A stretch of DNA of 64,000 nucleotides, from positions 2,542,001 through 2,606,000 of the forward strand of contig NZ_JABEKS010000001.1 in the NCBI RefSeq assembly GCF_012985205.1. The letters run 5' to 3'. The DNA is from Planctomonas sp. JC2975 (GTDB lineage: Bacteria; Actinomycetota; Actinomycetes; Actinomycetales; Microbacteriaceae). Positions 61,464 through 64,000 of the stretch are shown here, piece after piece. Position 1 is the stretch's first letter, and every line of letters begins with the position of its first letter. A program made the translations under genes and the position numbers. The notes under the pieces are model-generated. The model worked only from the letters and a program-made list of their open reading frames with translations. It did no database searches and was not told the DNA's origin.

Positions 61464-61865
61464 GTGACCGCGAGCGTCAGTGAGCGCGAACTGGGGTCAA
61501 ACGTGCTCTGTCGGGCATCCATCCGACCCTGCCACGAGGCGGCCTCATGAGATCGAAGGAAACCTGCGGATCGTCCATGGAGAGTCCTGTCTCCTACTGT
61601 GTAGTCGAGCACGAGGCGAGACTGTCCACGCGCCGACCCGCTCGCAGGCGGATCTCTGTCGTTCCCTGGTCGGGGCGGGGACTTCGTGAGCACGGACGCG
61701 ACTGTCACACGTGGGAGAGGATCGCGGATAGGTCGGTGATGTGTTCCCCCGACCACTCCGTGTCTTCGTCGATCGGGTCGCCGATACCTGCACAGGGCGG
61801 TAGGAACCGGAGCGTGCTCATGCCCAGCGATTCGGCGCCTCATCCTCAGTCATGCGAGGTGCTGG
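61464..61865. other. Intergenic, no gene seen
   Basis: 402 bp between the importer and the convergent CGNR gene. Frames of 80-160 codons exist on both strands but show no codon-position bias and no family motif. The importer's expected terminator is not obvious; the region may hold decayed coding sequence. Confidence 0.5.
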
Positions 61866-62336
61866 TTATACGCTGCGTTTCGCTGCCTCATCCGACACGT
61901 GGCCGATGACGCGGCGGGCGTAATGCCGGCGGGCCTTCATCCGGTTGCCGCAGTCCGACATGGAGCACCAGCGTGCCGTGTTCGGTTTGCTGTGGTCGAT
62001 CAGGAACTTGTTGCAGTCCGGGTTTGCGCAGGGGCGCAATCGGCCCGGCAGCTCTCGTGTGACCCGCGCCCACTCCAGCACGATCTCGGCCGCCTCCTTG
62101 GCCGCGGCGGGTGCACGAACCTCCCATCCGAGTCCCTCGGGGGTGAAGACGGGCGTTTGGTGCACGCCCTCCAGATGACGCGCCAGGATGCCCGCCTCGG
62201 CTTCCCCGCGGATCACCGAGTGCAGCTCATCGCGCACGGCAACGAGTTTCGGGTCGTCAAGAGTCTCCACGATCGCGCCCGCCACAACGGGCGCACTGTT
62301 CAGCACTGCGAGCAGGCGGTCTTCGGTCACAGACAT
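61866..62336 (-). CDS. CGNR zinc-finger protein (ABATE + CGNR)
   Basis: 156 residues. An N-terminal ABATE-like domain is followed by the zinc-binding CGNR motif: LRPCANPDCNKFLIDHSKPNTARWCSMSDCGNRMKARRHYAR, with four Cys as ligands. Such proteins are probable DNA-binding regulators in actinobacteria. TAGGCT lies 6 nt before the ATG, and its start codon overlaps a GTTAGA half-site. Divergent from the flavodoxin-fold reductase gene, the likely target. Confidence 0.91.
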   Translation of the reverse strand: MSVTEDRLLAVLNSAPVVAGAIVETLDDPKLVAVRDELHSVIRGEAEAGILARHLEGVHQTPVFTPEGLGWEVRAPAAAKEAAEIVLEWARVTRELPGRLRPCANPDCNKFLIDHSKPNTARWCSMSDCGNRMKARRHYARRVIGHVSDEAAKRSV

Positions 62337-62420
62337 CTAACCAGCCTAGCGCGATTGACAAGTTAGAAAGGGAATCGTATGATCGCAATCTAACTATTTA
62401 TCGATCGATTACTGGTTAGA
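62336..62420. promoter_or_regulatory. Four alternating GTTAGA half-sites, concentric dyads
   Basis: TCTAAC (62336), GTTAGA (62362), TCTAAC (62389) and GTTAGA (62415) are spaced 26, 27 and 26 bp apart with alternating orientation. The outer pair extends to TCTAACCAG/CTGGTTAGA (9 bp) and the inner to AGTTAGA/TCTAACT (7 bp). Both dyads share one centre at 62378, the first base of the -10 box of the oxidoreductase promoter. Confidence 0.8.
62355..62383 (+). promoter_or_regulatory. Consensus sigma-70 promoter of the oxidoreductase gene
   Basis: TTGACA (62355-62360), 17-bp spacer, TATGAT (62378-62383), an unusually strong match for this high-GC genome. Transcription would begin near 62390, in the inner right half-site. 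Confidence 0.78.
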
Positions 62421-62460
62421 GCGATCACGCTCCCTGCGTCGATCGACGGAAGGGTCGTCC

Positions 62461-63018
62461 GTGAGTACCGCTTTGATCGTGGGGCACCCCGATCTCGCAA
62501 CATCCCGAGTGAACTCGGCTCTGACGGAAGCAGCGCGCTCTCTGCCGTCCGTCGACATTCGTGTCTTGAGCGATCTTTATCCGGGTGGTGGTCCGGACGT
62601 CGCCGAGGAGCAATCCGCGCTAGCGGCGGCCGACCACCTCGTTCTGCTCTACCCGACGTATTGGTATGCGCCTCCTGCGCAGCTCAAGCGCTGGCTCGAC
62701 GAGGTACTGGTGCGTGGCTGGGCTTACGGCACCGGACGGCCCGGCGCTCTCGCAGGCAAATCCTTGACGGTCGTCACCTCGACCGGCGGTGACGAGCCGG
62801 GGTATCAGCCCGGCGAGCTGCACAGTTTCGCGTACGACGTCATCTTGGCGCCGATGAAGGCCACCGCGCACCGGCTGGGAATGAGGTGGCAGCCGCCGCT
62901 CGTCGTCCACGGCGTCCGTGACCTGAGTGACGACGACCTCGATGAACTCGGCCGAGCTTTTCAAGAGCTGCTATCCGAGGAGCGTCAGCCCGAAGCGTCG
63001 GACCGGAGCGTCGCGTGA
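62461..63018 (+). CDS. Flavodoxin-fold NAD(P)H oxidoreductase
   Basis: 185 residues from a GTG at 62461 (GGAAGGG upstream). ALIVGHPDLATSRVNSALTEAARSLPSVDIRVLSDLYP, HLVLLYPTYWYAPPAQLKRWLDEVLVRGWAYG and LTVVTSTGGDE match the FMN-dependent NAD(P)H:quinone reductases of the MdaB/KefF group. It reduces quinones or similar compounds by two electrons. Its strong promoter is flanked by GTTAGA half-sites, suggesting tight repression by the CGNR protein. Confidence 0.93.
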   Translation: MSTALIVGHPDLATSRVNSALTEAARSLPSVDIRVLSDLYPGGGPDVAEEQSALAAADHLVLLYPTYWYAPPAQLKRWLDEVLVRGWAYGTGRPGALAGKSLTVVTSTGGDEPGYQPGELHSFAYDVILAPMKATAHRLGMRWQPPLVVHGVRDLSDDDLDELGRAFQELLSEERQPEASDRSVA

Positions 63019-63059
63019 CGAGTGTGCGCACCCGACGCGTCATCCGAGCCGTTGAAAAG

Positions 63060-63728
63060 TTACCCCAGGGGGAAACGAAGCTCGTTCATGCTGCAAATCG
63101 TCTCGATGGGGTCCTCTGCGACCTCGAGGGCGATGCGGTGCTCGCTGGCGACACGGCTGGTCTCGGCGATGGCGAGTGCATGAGCGGCGAGCGTCTCGAG
63201 AACGCGCACGTCGACCGCATGTGAGCGGCCGAACGGCATCTCCACCGCGCCGATGGCCAGCACGCTGCGTCGCCGGCCAGGAACGTCGGAGACCACAGCG
63301 AACGTTCTTGTGCTGTCACTGCCGTAATGCGAGCGCAGGTATTGATCGTTTTGAAGCAGCAGCGCAGCATGCGAAGTCGACAGCGGACCGAGTGTAGAAA
63401 TGATCTCCGCCGCCAGCGGACCGCCTTCCGGGTGCTCGTCGGAGGTGTTGAATGCGGCCGCATACGACACGAGCGCGGTCCGCCAAACCGTGTCGAGTAC
63501 CTCGGGGATCTCGATGTCATGGCGGACAAGATCCCGGTAGCCGTCGCACAGTCTCATGCAGCGCCTCAAGTGGTTTTCGGCACGCGTGGCCTCCGCGAGG
63601 TCGTCAGCCACATGCCCTTCGAGCTCGACGACGCGCTGACCATCAGGCACGGTGGGTCTGGCATAGATCTCGTCCCCATTGACGACGAGATCGAAAGCGG
63701 CAAATACAGATTCGGTGACGCGGTCCAT
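63060..63728 (-). CDS. Hypothetical protein, 222 residues
   Basis: From the ATG at 63728 with GGAAGGG upstream. No signal peptide or membrane segment. The sequence is mixed alpha/beta, with RRCMRLCDGYRDLVRHDIEIP and VLAIGAVEMPFGRSHAVDVRVLETLAAHALAIAETSRVASEH. The last part resembles a long helix or a GAF-like edge, but no family can be named. Convergent with the oxidoreductase gene, 41 bp apart. Confidence 0.75.
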   Translation of the reverse strand: MDRVTESVFAAFDLVVNGDEIYARPTVPDGQRVVELEGHVADDLAEATRAENHLRRCMRLCDGYRDLVRHDIEIPEVLDTVWRTALVSYAAAFNTSDEHPEGGPLAAEIISTLGPLSTSHAALLLQNDQYLRSHYGSDSTRTFAVVSDVPGRRRSVLAIGAVEMPFGRSHAVDVRVLETLAAHALAIAETSRVASEHRIALEVAEDPIETICSMNELRFPLG

Positions 63729-64000
63729 GATCGACCCTTCCGTGCACCAGCATGCGCGCCAAGGTAGAGACCGGCAACGGCGGATCTGACTTCGACCGAC
63801 CCACATGCGCCGGACTCGACACTGCGGGGACAGATCGAAACGCACTAAGGGTGTTGTTCATGCGTCTTCGATCTCGTTACGGACGCACGAAAGGCACGGA
63901 GAACCAACCAGCTAACGAGTTCGGCAACGCCCGCATCGAAGGCGACCGGCGCCCGCACGCCGATCCGTCGCTGACGCGTTGAGTCGGCAACGGCACTTCG
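63729..64000. other. Right end, no gene seen
   Basis: The last 272 bp show no convincing coding frame. A 76-codon frame on the plus strand (63752-63982) lacks a ribosome-binding site and homology. The region should hold the promoter of the hypothetical gene at 63060-63728. Confidence 0.5.

Noticed and set aside
61547-61909. 120-codon plus-strand frame
   Set aside because: No ribosome-binding site, no codon bias, overlaps the 3' end of the CGNR gene on the other strand.

Overview
The window is high-GC DNA with the 'ggatgc/gcatcc' codon-pair bias and dense, mixed-strand gene packing typical of Microbacteriaceae (Actinomycetota; a Leifsonia/Microbacterium-like, probably plant- or soil-associated organism). 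This assignment is an inference from composition and gene content. There is no rRNA, tRNA, CRISPR array, phage or transposase gene in view. Many genes show a TANNNT box 6-7 nt before the start codon and no Shine-Dalgarno sequence, which fits the leaderless mRNAs common in this phylum.

Layout. (1) 1-6.4 kb: a galactoside module with GH35 beta-galactosidase (cut by the left edge), a lipoprotein solute-binding protein and two ABC permeases, divergent from a LacI regulator with a perfect palindromic operator between them. (2) 6.5-13.1 kb: two aldo-keto reductases, an HTH regulator divergent from a 14-TM drug exporter, a DUF2255 protein, and an Lrp regulator divergent from a LysE exporter. (3) 13.3-19.4 kb: a pectin module with a GH28 polygalacturonase and a fused pectinesterase (CE8)-GH28 enzyme. 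Both are secreted and end in the same C-terminal module; they are controlled by a divergent LacI protein. (4) 19.5-34 kb: mostly oxidoreductases and hydrolases (S33 peptidase, SDR/TetR pair, AKR-cupin divergent from CMD-ADH-MDR, GH27 alpha-galactosidase, sugar isomerase-like TIM barrel, FAD monooxygenase, peptidase E). (5) 34-43 kb: CPBP protease, NarL-type two-component system, sugar-porter MFS, HxlR/SDR pair, and an AHL-lactonase-like hydrolase with a MarR regulator behind a 38-nt palindrome. (6) 42.4-44.2 kb: an ECF41-type sigma factor divergent from an epimerase-like protein, with two overlapping, oppositely oriented ECF41 promoter motifs. (7) 44.4-56.8 kb: an accessory stretch of regulator/enzyme pairs, a tryptophan-rich beta-trefoil-like protein and a frameshifted epoxide hydrolase. 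(8) 57-61.5 kb: a second LacI-controlled sugar ABC importer. (9) 61.9-63.7 kb: a CGNR zinc-finger regulator divergent from a flavodoxin-fold oxidoreductase, with four regularly spaced half-sites between them.

How it works together. Three LacI regulators each sit beside their sugar genes with a visible palindrome, and extracellular pectinases plus beta- and alpha-galactosidases suggest growth on plant cell-wall pectin and its galactan side chains. Neither importer has its own ATPase, so a shared MsiK-type ATPase elsewhere is expected. The rest is a set of one-regulator/one-enzyme detoxification units (TetR, MarR, HxlR, HTH-MmyB, Lrp, ECF41). All functions are read from sequence motifs; no database search was possible.
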